Source: Palaemon carinicauda
Lineage: Eukaryota; Arthropoda; Malacostraca; Decapoda; Palaemonidae
Reading direction: 5' to 3'
Length of the DNA: 64,000 bases
Assembly (NCBI RefSeq): GCF_036898095.1
Contig: NC_090729.1
Coordinates: 63,889,132 to 63,953,131 of the forward strand
The position numbers were made by a program, and so were the translations under genes. The first letter of the stretch is position 1. Each line of letters starts with the position of its first letter. Below are positions 24,835-37,105 of this stretch, in pieces. The notes beneath the pieces are model-generated. The model ran no database searches. It was not told where the DNA came from and worked only from the letters and a program-made list of their open reading frames with translations.

Positions 24835-25365
24835 TTATATGCATATTTCTACTTTAGTAGGTGACTTACATACTGTACAGGTTTCTACCTTAGTCTGCAT
24901 CCAGGTATCTGTTTTAGTAGGCAGTCTATATGCAAGTTTATACTTTAGTAAGTGATCTATCTGCAGGTTTCTACTTTAGTAGGAGATCTACCTGCAGGTT
25001 TCTACTTTAGTAGGCGATCTACATGCAGGTTTTCTACATTAGTAGGTGATCTACGTGCAGGTTTTTACTTTACTAGGTAATCTAGACGCTGGTTGCTAAT
25101 TTAGTGGGTGATCTACATGCAAGTTTGCACTTTACTTGGTGATCTACATACCTGTTTCTACTTTAGTTAATGATCTACCAGAAAGTTTCTTCGTTAGTAA
25201 GTGATTTAGATGGAGGTTCCTAGTTTAGTGTGTAACTACATGCTGGTTTTTACTTTAGTAAGTTAATCTACCTTCAGGTTCCTATTTTAGTATCTGATCT
25301 ACACTTAGGTTACTACTTTAGAAGGTGATCTACTTGCAGGTTTATACTTTGGTAGGCATTGACCA
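24835..25365. repeat. 31-bp minisatellite, about 17 copies
   Basis: Consensus GATCTACATGCAGGTTTCTACTTTAGTAGGT with substitutions and a few one-base indels. The copies around 24950-25060 are the most regular and the edges are more diverged. No reading frame is maintained. Confidence 0.9.
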
Positions 25366-25443
25366 GGAGGATTTTCCCTCTGTGAGATGTACTGCTGGCA
25401 CTCACATTTAATTTCACACCTATAGTGGTACCCATAATCATTA

Positions 25444-25507
<64 letters not shown>
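25444..25507. repeat. C-run followed by (CT)n microsatellite
   Basis: A run of C followed by about 28 CT units. Apparent Arg-Glu or Leu-Ser repeat peptides in this region come from the microsatellite. Confidence 0.95.
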
Positions 25508-25509
<2 letters not shown>

Positions 25510-25856
25510 GCATTTACTTTTATATGCCTACTCAACCTCATTATTTCATAGATGAATGGCCTCCTGGTCCAAGTGCAGCAGTTCCAGAAGAAAAGCTTCT
25601 CTCAATGCAAGTAACGCTAAAACGTTATAACCCAACTTTAGATGCAGAATAGGAAAGTACTTCAGAGATTTTAAGAAAAATAACTTGTGTTAAAGAAAAC
25701 CATATTTTTAATGAATATTTTGACAATTTTGAGCAGAACTTACTCATAAATTATTCCTAACTCAATTATTTTGAGGAAAATTTACATAAAAATATTATTA
25801 CTTCATAGATTACAGCAGTCAAGGTGGATCAGTTGTCATTTTCATTCTCTTCCTTC

Positions 25857-26099
25857 GGGCCAACCAAGGGAAAGGCCCGTGCCAACAACAAGTGTTGGCT
25901 TTAATACCCCAACAACAACAACTCTTCGTGCAGATCACTTACGGGCCAACCAAGGGAAAGGCCCGTGCCAACAAGTGTTGGCTTTAATACCCCAACAACA
26001 ACAACTCTTCGTGCAGATCACTTACGGGCCAACCAAGGGAAAGGCCCGTGCCAACAAGTGTTGGCTTTAATACCCCAACAACAACAACTCTTCGTGCAT
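25857..26099 (+). repeat. Three tandem copies of an 83-86-bp hairpin/(CAA)n short element
   Basis: Copies start at 25857, 25943 and 26026. Each has a GGGCC...GGCCC hairpin (25857-25878 in the first copy), then CAACAAGTGTTGGC, TTTAATACCCC and a short (CAA)n tail, followed by ACTCTTCGTGCA. The first copy has an extra ACA. One further copy lies in reverse orientation at 46593-46675. A terminal hairpin plus CAA-repeat tail is what the 3' end of an RTE-type LINE or a SINE mobilised by it would look like. Confidence 0.75.
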
Positions 26100-28225
26100 T
26101 ATGCATCCAAGTCCGGTTACGATTTAAGCATTTTTGGTAAGGGTAGACACTGGACAGATCTGTTCAGTTAGTCTGCCTTTATATCATCAACTCTTCCCTA
26201 ACTGCATCGCAACCTTGACCTTGAGAGTTTTTTGGAGAATATGATTTCTGAGTGTAGGCTACCACTCGATGCACCCTAACTCACCATCGAATGACAACTC
26301 CCTCTTCTGTTCCCCCCTACACAAGGGATGAAGAGAGGCAGAGTGTCTATTCCAAACAGGAGCAATAGTATGAATAAAGTAACCAAATTTATTGTTATAA
26401 CTTATAATGTAGTGTCTCAGTGATGTCACAGATTAAATACTGATGCCACCAAGATGCGGTCTTCATGACCCTGGACCCATGTCCCTTCGTCTTAAATCCC
26501 TCAACTCCTTTAAAAAAAAAAAAAAATACCATGAATATAATGAGATCCATATAATTGACTCAAAAATAAGAATACAAAATCCTACCGCATATCTTAGAAG
26601 CCAAACCTAAAAAAAACAGATGTAAGTGGTTTGAACCTTGCTAAGTATATCCGGTCATGAATGTAAACTCTGATAATTCATAAAAAGATCTCTAAATATA
26701 TAATAATGGCTGGGAAAATATATAAGTTACGAGATTCAATCTCATAGGACTAGTGACGAGAAAGTCGAGAAAAATTACTTGAATATCTCAATTGATGTGT
26801 CTCAACAAAATATTGAGACCAACCTCAAAGAAATCAGACATCTTATGTTCCTTAAGAGTTTGCCGTCGATGTTAAGTACTCTTGCTGAGCTGAGCTATAG
26901 TGTAAAAGGAATAACAGACGGCCATAACTTGCAAAAGGTTGAGATTATTGCCGACCGCTGCTGCTACCTGGTTCAGGAATGTAGGCTACACTTCTTATTT
27001 TGCCATATTTTGCCATATCAGTTTGCCGCAGATATCATGACTGGTAACAGCAGGGTGGGGCAAGGGCAGTCATACCACAGCAATTAGCAGCATGACGGCG
27101 GCCAAAGGATCAGGCCCCATAGAGGAGCCGGAATGAGGAAGTTGAGGACAGAACCTCTTTGCCCATTGACACCTGCATGAGGAAAAGGTAGAAAGTTTTA
27201 TAACAGTAAGACTCAGTGAGTAGATGGGACTGAGTGAAGAGTGGAAGGTCTTCAATAGAAGTTCAAAGCACAGGGTTCGAAGCCCCAGTATTAAGACTTA
27301 GCCATCAGCCACTTCAGAGAACATGCCTCCACTGAGGTATTTACTTGAGCTCTGCACAAGAGCTCCCAGGGTTCTCAACCAAGGTTAAGAGTGGTCAATA
27401 GTTTTTCTTATTATACCAGGGGACAAGCCCCGGTTTTACTAGGCCTAGGGGCCTCTCCTCAAAAAAGTGGCCCACAGGGGTTTACTTTCTGAACTCATGT
27501 ACATGGCAGAGTGTGGTTCCCATGGTTAGGAACAGTTTCAAGTAATTCTTGTTATATGATGGACTGTTTGTATAATTTAGGGTATTAGGACGTGCCATAA
27601 CTATGCATGGTTTAAAAAAGGCATCAAGGATAGTTGCCAATGTTGGTGTCTGGCAGTGCAATCCCCTAAGGAAGAAATGGAGCAATTTTAGGTCGGAGAG
27701 AAAGGATTGACAGTACTAAGACCCAGTGAGGGGAAGAGACTGGGTGGGGAGTTGGAGGGTATTAGTGGTAGGTTAAAGATGTGATGCTGTGTCCCTGGCT
27801 AGCATAAAATAGAGTTATAGGAAAGAGGAGAAACCAGTAAGAAAGAGGGACTGGGTTGCAGGAGAAAGAAAGCAGCATGAGTGAAAGTGGTGTCTCTCAT
27901 CTATAAATCTCAATCCTCGATCAAGCATTTAAACATATATCTCTTTTAGCTCGATCAAAAAACAAATTGAACAATGATTGTGATATCAGACATGCACATC
28001 TCAGAAATAATTCGAAAGAATCACACAAAGCAATTTTGTTAATAGTATTTTTGGCAGGTGAACATGTAAAAGAAAAAAAAAAACAATTCTAATCAATACA
28101 TAATAGGCGCCAATGCATAAGAAAAGAAAAAAAAAGAAATAAATTAACTTACATCTAATAAAGATTTTTTCTAATTCCCTTCTTTATCTCCACACTGACA
28201 CAAAGAGTAGCTACGGTTACTTTGT
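26100..28225. other. Unassigned interval
   Basis: Contains an open stretch at about 26779-27087 (+, no ATG at its start) and a 67-aa frame at 27482-27685 (-). Neither has a recognised domain. Poly-A runs occur near 26511-26526 and 28071-28084. Confidence 0.3.
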
Positions 28226-28930
28226 ATGTTAGTTCCTATTTTAGTTGTAGAAGGGAGACCCACCATACTCCTAGGCCCTTCGATATGGTATCTAACCTTC
28301 TCCTCTGTTCATAAAAGACTTTTGGGGATTTCACCAGTTAGAACTGGACAAGGAAAGCATATCCCTAACCACATTTTTCACACCTTTGGGGTATGTATCA
28401 ATACCAAAGGACACCAATATGACTTTTCTGCTTCCAACACATAACTCCCGATTCGATGTAGCCATTAAAGAAGTAGCCTACCCAGGAAGTATGTGGATGA
28501 TAAAATTCTCTATGATTCGAGCGCAGAAGAGGCCTTCTGCCATGTGTATTACTTCCTCACAGTCTGTGCATATAAAGGTATAACTTTGAAACCGAAAAAA
28601 TTCGAGCTCTGCAAGAAAGAAGTGGAATTTGTCGGGTTTGACCTCAGTTGGGACTCCTAAAAGCTTTCAGAAGATTTTTTATCTGCCATCAAAAGTTTTT
28701 CTATGCACAAAAAGCCCACAATATTTGATATCAGGTCGCGGTATTCTTTTGTCAATCCGCTGGCCCCCTTCCTGACAACAGCACCCATTAGGACCCCCTG
28801 TAAGGATGACCACCTTCAGGAGAAGTTTCATCAAATGCAAGACACCATCTGCAAGTTGGCCAGGGACAACCTCACCTATGACCAGCTGCGGCGGACTGTT
28901 TCAGTCACTGACTGAAGTGAGGAGGGCGTG
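28226..28930 (+). pseudogene. Ty3/gypsy reverse transcriptase relic
   Basis: Decayed pol of an LTR retrotransposon. The catalytic YVDD appears as KYVDDKILYD near 28485, followed by ITLKPKKFELCKKEVEFVGFD (28580-28650) and then DIRSRYSFVNPLAPFLTTAP (28722 on), the thumb/connection segment that precedes RNase H. Stops (for example just after the WDS at 28655) and frame changes break it. Gag, protease and the first half of RT are not recognisable upstream. Confidence 0.75.
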
Positions 28931-28949
28931 GGCTTCTTCATCCTCCAAT

Positions 28950-29310
28950 AATATTGCAATAGTACCTCGTTGAAACCCACTTCTGTTGTAGAGATGGCAG
29001 GAGAATAACGCTTTTTGGCAGTCATTTACTCACACCCACCGGGTCTGGGTATGCTACTATGGAAGGGGAAGCCCTTGCAGTGGCCTGGTGCTTGAAAAAG
29101 GCCCGATTATTCTTATTGGGCTGCCTGAACTCAACCATTGTCACGGACCACCGCCCTTTAATCAAATTAGGAGCCAATAGAAGTCTCGGCCATACCGCCA
29201 ACCACAAACTATTTAGATTAAAGGAAAAAAGTTTTTGTATAATTTTCAAAGTTAAATACCTACCTGGCAAGAGAAATCATGCATTTGACTTTCTTGATTC
29301 CCTACTCTAA
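28950..29310 (+). pseudogene. Gypsy RNase H domain relic
   Basis: The frame 29059-29310 reads EGEALAVAWCLKKARLFLLGC, TIVTDHRPLIKL and VKYLPGKRNHAFDFL. These are the catalytic Glu, the DHRPL block (Asp) and the C-terminal LPGK.N..AD.L-type block of Ty3/gypsy RNase H. The N-terminal part (around 28910-29058) is frame-disrupted. It follows the RT relic directly and precedes the integrase relic, in the standard RT-RH-IN order. Confidence 0.75.
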
Positions 29311-29472
29311 GGAAGGCGCAAGATGGAAAGGATGCGAGTTTTAACAAAGAATTAACAATTGCTATAGTATCAGCAATAGTGGAAAACCTACAGAAGCAGT
29401 ACACCATAAACAGAGAAAACTGTTGAAGAGGCTGCTCTAGACGACCCAGCATATCAGCTACTAGTCGCTCTA

Positions 29473-30640
29473 GTGCCTGCAGGGGATTGGAACCGGAAGA
29501 CATTACAAGAAATTGCATGTGTGAGACCCTTTTACGGCATCAAAGAACATCTTTCTATATCTGGGAACCTGGTCGCACACTGCTTCAACGATTACTGCAT
29601 CCCCCTTGTCATTCCCGAAGGGCTTCGCCATCAGATAACCGCCAACCTTCATGCTGGACATCAAGGCCTAGATACAATGTTGAGAAGGGCGAGACATTCG
29701 GTTTATCGGCCGGGCATCGAAGGTGACCTCCAGCATCATCGTTCATGGTGTACATCGTCCGACGCTCACTCACCATCATTGCCAGCCAAAGTCATGATAA
29801 TAACCCCAACCCCAGAGAATCCCTTCCAAAAGACTGTCATGGACCAGTTTCAGCTTGGAGAACACACATATATGGCATATTGTGACAGGCTTACAGACTG
29901 GCTAAATATAACCCACTTCGTTAATGGCACCTCGTCTGTAAAGGTCATGAAAAAACTTAGGCCCTACTTCACTTGATGGGGAGCACCTGAACAATTGTCT
30001 ACGGACAGTGGCACGAACTGGTGAGCAAGGAAATTATCTCCTTTTACACGAGATGGAGAGTTGACATACGCCTAACACTGGCCCACTACCCGCAGTCAAA
30101 TGGAAAAGCTAAGGCCACAGCCAAGTCCGCAAAGAGAATAATTAGAACACGTATCACCGGGGCTGGAAGCCCCGATAACGACAAGGTATCATTGGCAATG
30201 CTGCAGTACTTGAACATACCCTTAAGGGTTATAAATAAATCTCTGGCATAATTGGCAACTGGGAAACAGCTGCATGATGGTGTACTGACCACAAAACTCA
30301 ACTATATGATACACCACCACTGGATAAAATCCTTTAGAAAAAGAGAACTTCTGGTAGCGGAGAAAAATGAGAAGATAATTGAAAGCCCCACTGACAGAAG
30401 AGTAACGCCCTTACAGCCAAGCACGCTCATTAGGGTTCAGAACTGAATGACATAGGCCTAGGATAGGCTTGGAATCATTGTAGAGCAACGACATCACAGA
30501 CAATACATCGTAAGATTAGATGATAGTGGCCTTCTGTCGATAAGGAACAGAAGACACCTCAAGGTCACTGAACTGCCTGTCAGTGAAACAAAAGGAGCCA
30601 CTCCTACCGAAGACAAAGTGGCTCAGTAGCCTAAGTCTCC
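29473..30640 (+). pseudogene. Gypsy integrase relic
   Basis: The N-terminal zinc-binding region is recognisable as LHAGHQGLDTMLRRAR..VYRPGI (29650-29720). The core follows with KTVMDQFQLGEHTYMAYCDRLTDW (first catalytic Asp, about 29830-29900) and a second-Asp region at about 29999-30010. The third block is HYPQSNGKAKATAKSAKRII at 30082-30142, where the usual catalytic Glu after NG.A is Lys here. Stops at 29974-29976 and elsewhere separate the blocks. Non-functional. Confidence 0.75.
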
Positions 30641-30910
30641 TCCATCAGATTCAGTGCACGAGGTATAGCCTCCAAGGAAGAGAGAGACCCGTGTCTGGAT
30701 GAACGAATATGTAAAATTATCTTGGCCTTGATTCTGCAATAATAAAATGAAAATATATTATGTTTTGTTTTTACTGTATTTGGATGTGCATTGATTTCAT
30801 ACTTGCAAAATTATATTCTGTATAAGATTTTATGTTGATGTTGCAACTCAATTTCAGTGAACTTCTTGCAATGCTGGTGTAATTATTGTGCCGCTTGATG
30901 TTATGTGAAT

Positions 30911-30911
<1 letters not shown>

Positions 30912-30978
<67 letters not shown>
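30912..30978. repeat. (CT)n microsatellite
   Basis: About 33 CT units, between the gypsy integrase relic and its putative 3' LTR. Confidence 0.97.
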
Positions 30979-30980
<2 letters not shown>

Positions 30981-31133
30981 TTTCAGTCATTCCAATGTTA
31001 CCATTGATTATTACGATTATGATTCAGAATACTTGTCCGATGTTTTTCTTAAAGATTCTTGAGCATATCCTTTGTCATACCTGCTTTTGATATTGTTGTT
31101 TATAAGTTTTGAAAATATTACCCTTTTCATAAT

Positions 31134-31424
31134 ATTTTGGGAGGGAGATGTAATATAAGGCTGCATGTAGTGTCTGAGCGCCACCCACATAAGTGACGTC
31201 ATTTTCTCGTCACGGGTTATCTGTATTTCCTACTGCTATGAATCAGTTGCAATGAAGATACGAAACCATCCAGACCATCGTTTTCTAAATATTTAAATAA
31301 TTGTGCCTCAGTAATCTTTTCTCTCTTTCAAAAGATATTTCCTCTTCCATTTTATTTATTTCTCTCTTTCTTTTATTTATCTTAAGACCAACCTCCGGTG
31401 ATATTTCCTGCATTCTGGTAAGCA
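31134..31424 (+). mobile_element. Putative polypurine tract and 3' LTR of the 28-31 kb gypsy relic
   Basis: TTTTGGGAGGGAGA at 31135-31148 looks like a polypurine tract, and it is directly followed by TGTAATATAAGG, a plausible LTR start, then GTGACGTCA. The LTR end is not located, because a dispersed repeat begins near 31425. No matching 5' LTR was found upstream, so the assignment is tentative. Confidence 0.4.
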
Positions 31425-31596
31425 TGTATTGTAATTTGCAAATGTCAAAATTAATACAGTTTCACTATAGAGCTTGGGTAAGTTTAACAGTACACATAAT
31501 GGAAGCTCCACAGGGTTAACAACACTTGAATTAAATAGTTATCGGGAATAGTTAAGATTTCTTTACTTTCAAAGATACCAACGTTACAGTGGCGAC

Positions 31597-31669
<73 letters not shown>

Positions 31670-32190
31670 GGGAAGTGGGGAAAATAGGGAAAGGAAGAGT
31701 ACCCCTGGATACAATCCACTTTATAGCTCAAAGGCGGGTACTCGAGATGGGAAAGATTAAGGAAATAGGGAGAAAGAAAAGTACAAAAGAAGAATAAAAG
31801 AGAGGGGCAGACCCTCTTGCAATATTAGAGAATTGGTATTATTATTGATAATACAATAGAATGAAGTTACAGAGATTTCCTTTATAAAATTGGTGACTTA
31901 CTTAGCAAAACAATTTTATTCATGCTAATATTCACCAATCGTATAGATTTTTTTTATAAAAAAAAAGTTCAGGTAAACTGAAAAATAGTAAAAAAGGATT
32001 CAATGGTCATATTATACCTTAGAAATGAAGTGACTGCTTTTCATGAAATATCTCCAATAAAGAATTTTGTAGTTATATATAAATGTTTTTTATATGTTCT
32101 TGATAACCAAATGTTATAAATTTGAAAGCATTGTGTATTATCTTCAAAATGGAAAATTAGAATTTCCTAGGAAAAAATACTTTTACCTAT
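31425..32190. repeat. Dispersed non-coding repeat, copy 2 (paired with 5721-6740)
   Basis: Shares two blocks with the 5.7-6.7 kb region in the same orientation: 31430-31490 and 31885-32180. An (AAT)n expansion at 31598-31669 lies in the non-matching middle. Confidence 0.55.
31598..31669. repeat. (AAT)n microsatellite
   Basis: About 24 units. It produces the poly-Tyr artefact frame on the minus strand. Confidence 0.97.
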
Positions 32191-32251
32191 AGAAAAAATG
32201 ACGCTCTCTTCGAAAATGGCACTTGTTCCCGTCGCATATGAATAGTTTCAG

Positions 32252-32253
<2 letters not shown>

Positions 32254-32309
<56 letters not shown>
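32254..32309. repeat. (AT)n microsatellite
   Basis: About 28 AT units. Confidence 0.97.
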
Positions 32310-33084
32310 TGATTGTAGATTGCGGATATCAATTTCCTACTGCTCATCCGATGAGGAGTGGATGAAACGCTTTCTTCTGAAACCATTTCATTATGAGCCA
32401 ACTATGTATATGTCCGTTAACACACACCTGCACTGTGAGGAACTCTAGCTTCTAAGCTTTCACCATTCATAAGAGATTAACAAAGGTCTATTGCTTCTCA
32501 AATGACAGACACGGATTTTAGCATTTGACTTGAAAAACGAGAATGTAGATGTGGCAACATGTATGCCAAGTTTCTCAAATATGGTATTAAGAAGTTGTTT
32601 GAAATATTGATAATGAACACCTGTATTCATATACATTTCTATTAGGAATGGAAGTTTGGCAATCCCCATACATGAATTTCTCCTGACCAAACCCTCACGA
32701 TAGTCTGATTTAAGTATAGCATAGAGACAGACCAGGCGTCAGTGCATGCAGAGGAAATGGGAATTTCCTTCCAATTGTTTAGTTTTGTAGCCACCTTTGT
32801 CATACTGTAATTAAGTGTATTTATGTGTATATTAGGCTGCAAATTAAAATTATCAAATAACCTAATGGTTTTCTTGGCCATAGCTCACTTCACTTTTGAT
32901 TTAACATTATTTCACTGCTGTTGTCTGGCAAGGGTAGTTGGTTTTGCCTCTCACGGCTGCTGTGTGAGCGAGTATTTTGACTTGTTTCACTCACATCTTG
33001 AGAAAAAAAAAAGATTGAAAGTTCACGACTAATGAAATAGAGCAAAGTGATATTCAGGAAATCACGCCACCAAGGCATGCAACT
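32310..33084. other. Unassigned interval
   Basis: No recognisable gene. Open frames of 60-80 codons on the minus strand have no identifiable motif. Confidence 0.35.
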
Positions 33085-33815
33085 CTCAACAAATAAAGTC
33101 AGTAAATTCTAGTGAGTTGAACAAATTTTTAAACCATATAGTGAATCAAGACATTTCAAAGCTTATGATCTGGAATTGAGGAGATTAGCAGAAAAGACCA
33201 CCATGGGTATTATGGATGTTATGAATAGTGTGTAAGGAAATATTCAGTCTGTTGAGAACAAAACAATTCCAATTCATAAATGAAAAATATTTTGACATAT
33301 TAGCATTATCTGAAACATAGCTCAAGGACTTTGACAAGGTTAAGAAATAAGCTTTGTAAACAAAATGGGATTATGAAATATAAAATACCACTTTCTCTAG
33401 AAAAAGTAAACTACCCAATTTAATAGTTTTGACCTGTATTAACATATGTATAAAAACTTGGAGCCTTACTAAAGCCTACTACACGAACTAGTTACAGCTC
33501 AAAGAGCTATGGAAAGACTAATGATAGGAATAGCCTAACACTAAGAGAGAATAAAGGAGCAACATGGATACTAAGAGAAAGAAAAACTAAAGTAGAGGGT
33601 ATTCAAACAACAAGAAAAAGAAATGGACATGGAGAGGACATATAAAGAGATTGCAAAAGCAGAAACAGGGGAAGGAAGAGAAAACAATGGATTGGCGAAT
33701 AAAGAAGAGTTATTTCCATAAGCTAGACCTATGACCTTTTTTACTCCAGTTTATAAACTTTTAAAGGATGATATGGTTTTAAGTGAGTAAGGAACAAGGT
33801 TCAAACTTGTTTGGG
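33085..33815 (+). mobile_element. LINE-derived repeat, 3' part (inverted partner of 10395-11110)
   Basis: 33440-33700 reads as a decayed C-terminal end of LINE reverse transcriptase: a LTYG-like block, then AQRAMERLMIG near 33505, then RERKTKVE and a KKW.W.GH-like stretch. The upstream part (33090-33400) is AT-rich and also matches the partner copy, so the homology is to a whole repeat and not only to the coding end. Multiple stops. Confidence 0.65.
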
Positions 33816-34489
33816 TAGCCTATATATATTCCGCTCTACCAGAGCTACATTTTGATATATGTATCGTTTCATAACATGTTTCTGTTAACCCATAATTCAT
33901 ATATTTGTAAGTGTAAGAAAACACATATATATTGGCGGGCACTCCAATCTGATTCGGCGCCAACGTCATCCTACCTTTCCGTCCCCACCTTGTAATATAC
34001 TTCCGTGCACATTCGAATAAAGTATCAGTTGATCTTGGTGACGCTTGTCTCACTGTCCTTACACCATCATAAAACTGACATTCACAGGAACCATGAGGCC
34101 ACTGCACTCGCTATCGTATTGAGTTCATGAGCATTATCTAGTTTCACTCAGTCACGAGAATCTATTCCTCTGCTATTCCTGGACCAGAGTCAGACACCAT
34201 TGGGAAGTTGAAAACAGGTACCAGTAATCAAGCCCTGTCTGTATAGATTCCCTTACCTTGTGTAAGACACAGGGTCTTGTAGTTGGGCAGCCTGTAAATA
34301 TTAAGCCCCTCAGGAGACAAGTTCTATTCTTTTTCAGAGTATGTATGATCTGGATACAGAACGGGATAGAGCCCCCCACCCCCCTTTACCCTAGTCACAT
34401 TCAATAGCAGAAACAAGCATAAGATAGGATAATCTTATTGTGGAAAAATCTTATTTTGATTGAATCTGAGTGGGAACTAATTGTTGTTC
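33816..34489. other. Unassigned interval, possible LTR fragment
   Basis: 33820-34107 (-) is open for 95 aa without recognisable domains. On the plus strand, AATAAA near 34016 followed by CTTGGTGACGC could be an LTR R-region and primer-site remnant, but no partner LTR is seen. Confidence 0.3.
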
Positions 34490-35210
34490 ATGGAACGTCT
34501 CCCTACAATATGCAACAGAGAATTAGTCGAGGGGGATAAGAGCCCTATATAATCACTTAAGGGCACAACACCCTGGCAATAATTATGGCCATGAAGTTCA
34601 CAAGCCTTAAGGCTAGAAAAAAGCTTCATCATCTGTCCAGAGACTTATAAAACTCTACACTTTACTAATTAATTTAATCATTACTAAAGTCATGTTATTC
34701 TCAAGAACTATTTTAGTGATCCCAGAGAAATGCTGAACAGGAATTTACGTTAATTCAGACAATTTTGCTGAATGCGATGAATGGGAGCAGGAATGTATTA
34801 AAAGGAAGTTACAATATGAATCTTCACCTTCAGAGCAAAAGAAAAAATCTTATATTTTGAAATCATTTACTCTCTTCACTATCTCGGGTATAACTGTGCC
34901 GTACCAAGATGATTCTATCACCAAAACATAGACACTCAAATAGAAGGAGGTTTGAATTTAAGATAATTCAATCTATAAGTTCTCAGATTTTCGTTTATCA
35001 AATGAAGATGAAAAGGAAGACAAAAGCTAGAAATGGACGACTTGACCAACCAGGGCTTTGCTTTTTCCTTATCACGAGAACCAAGAGTTAAAGAGAAAAG
35101 AAAATAAAGATAATTAGGATTACGACTACCTCATAAAAAGATTAAGATATATCAAGATTGAAAATTGAACCAGTGTGATAGTATATAGTTCAGTTAATAA
35201 ATAAAAAAAA
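34490..35210. repeat. Local direct duplication, copy 1
   Basis: Matches 35935-36560 in the same orientation. Shared blocks are GTCTCCCTACAA.ATGCAAC, CTATATAATCACT, AAGGGCACAACACCCT, AAAAAGCTTCATCATCT, ACTTGACCAACCA.GGCTTTG and AAAGAAAATAAAGATAA. The spacing between copies is about 1.4 kb. Non-coding. Confidence 0.75.
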
Positions 35211-35934
35211 TACGATGATTCTGGGAGTCCCATTGCTTTGTTAATTGCTCTACAAATCCAAAGCTGAAGTCTTCCAAATATTTCTTGATGACAAGAAGAA
35301 AAAGAAAAACAGTTACAAATAAAACTCAGTTATAAGATTTTTTCACAAAGCAAAAGTTAATTTCTAAATTTAATATAAATAAAAAAAGTTTCCTTTTCAA
35401 TAACTTTGAAAAAAAATCCCATTTTTCTTAACATTAGCATATAAATGATTAGAAACCATCATGATAAGATTCATACTTTTATCGCTCGAATCCATTTCCG
35501 GAATATTGCACAGAAGTCCGCCGTGATACTTTGACATATATACTTTTGAATGGGGTAGGTGACAACACAGCCCTTGTAAATGTTAATTTATAAGTTTCTG
35601 AAGTTCAATTACACTGAGGCGTCAGAATTGGATATAATGAGAAAATAAGTACATGTTGTAATAACCCATGTTGTGCATAGGTTGGTGTAATCAAGGTAGG
35701 ACAGAACCTTGGACATGGACTATTATTATATTTTGAAAAGATAAAACATGATCCTAAAATATTACTTAAAAGCTATGGCTTGCGTATAATAAATACACAT
35801 AATGTCTATTGTTAAGAGAAATATATCATGAAGCATATTAACAATACATAGGACTATTCTAGTTATCACTAGAACATTAAATCTCATGCGAAAAAGTATA
35901 TCAATCTGGAAGGTGACCATTTTTTCTTCGGGAA

Positions 35935-36560
35935 AGGTCTCCCTACAACATGCAACAAAGAATTAGCACTATATAATCACTGAAGGGCACAACACCCTCA
36001 CAATAACTTTGGTGAGGAAGTTCATAAACATTCCCTCTAGGAAAAAGCTTCATCATCTCTCCAGAGACCTCAAATACTCCCCATGTGACTAAATTATTTA
36101 TATGCATAATTTAGTTTTCTTTTCTAAAGCCATCTCACTCATGGGCTCTATATCTGATCTAGAATATTGCCCAAGAGGTTACGTTAATACTGTAAGATTG
36201 TTATAAAAAGGATCTTCTCCTTCTCTTACCTAGATTACTCTCTTCAATATATCGGGTTTAACCATCTCCTACAAGATGTGTATATTACAAACATTATCAA
36301 TCAAATAAAAGAAGGTTGGACCTATAGAAAATTAAATCTATAGGTTTTTTAATGTTTGTTTATCTTAGTAACCAAATTAAGACAAAAGATACAAATGGGA
36401 GACTTGACCAACCATGGCTTTGGTTTTCTCCTATCAGTAGGACCAAGGGAAAAGAAAATAAAGATAAATACTATTAGGAATTAACTGGTAAATAAGATTC
36501 AGGTAAAGGAAAATGGAAGGTTAAATCAGTATCATGGTATATAATTAAGTTAGTAAAGTA
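35935..36560. repeat. Local direct duplication, copy 2
   Basis: Partner of 34490-35210, shorter by several small deletions. The 35211-35934 spacer contains no recognisable feature. Confidence 0.75.
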
Positions 36561-36949
36561 AAATTAAACTTGCATAAGTATTAAAGGTCAGAGGCGTCTA
36601 GTTTAAGTTAGTGTTTCATCAAAATAGGTTCTACCCAGAACTCAGCTGGGCAAGCCCAACCCACTCCTGTGGTGACCAACCACAGCAGTTGCCATTAAAA
36701 CACAACAAGTGTGATGGTGTTTTTGCTGATCCGACTCAGGAAGGTAGATAAATAGTATTATAAAGACTATGTAATTAAAAAAAGAAAAATATCATATATA
36801 ATCGCCCCAAAAAACCTTAACATGATTAGCGGCCTGACCACCAATAGTGAAATAGATTTTGTAAAAGATGCGAAATTTTTGGAAGAACACCATTGTTACT
36901 ACACTGATGTTTACGAAAGTACTATGACGCAACATGTTACGCAAAATTA
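36561..36949. other. Unassigned interval
   Basis: No feature supported. Confidence 0.4.
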
Positions 36950-37085
36950 TTGTCCAAATGCCTGTCCTTTTATCTGCCAGCTCAACCACCACTTGCCACG
37001 TGGTACAATCCTTTCCAACCAGCTGCTCATTCCCTTATTGCTAAGTATCACCACTACTGTATGTCTACCATACTTGCAGCCTTCC
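36950..37085 (-). repeat. Second copy of a gag-leader segment
   Basis: Matches 39145-39265: CCTGTCCTTT, CACGTGGT.CAAT.CTTTC, GCTGCTCA..CCCT and TAGTATCACCACTA. On the minus strand both read as similar peptides (VVVIL...G.SS..ERI.PR). It lies immediately downstream of the RT relic, where RNase H and integrase would be expected. Confidence 0.6.
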
Positions 37086-37105
37086 ATACACAGGGTAATG
37101 ACTAA

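Noticed and set aside
24835..25365. CRISPR-like array
   Set aside because: The 31-bp units are contiguous, with no spacers between them.
25305..25541. Open frames made of Arg-Glu or Leu-Ser repeats
   Set aside because: Produced by the (CT)n microsatellite. The same applies to the frames at 30905-31090, 31484-31714 (poly-Tyr), 32183-32401, 53786-54013 (the Leu-Ser part) and 54213-54410.
26779..27087. 102-aa frame as a host gene
   Set aside because: No ATG at its start, no recognised motif and no flanking exon evidence.
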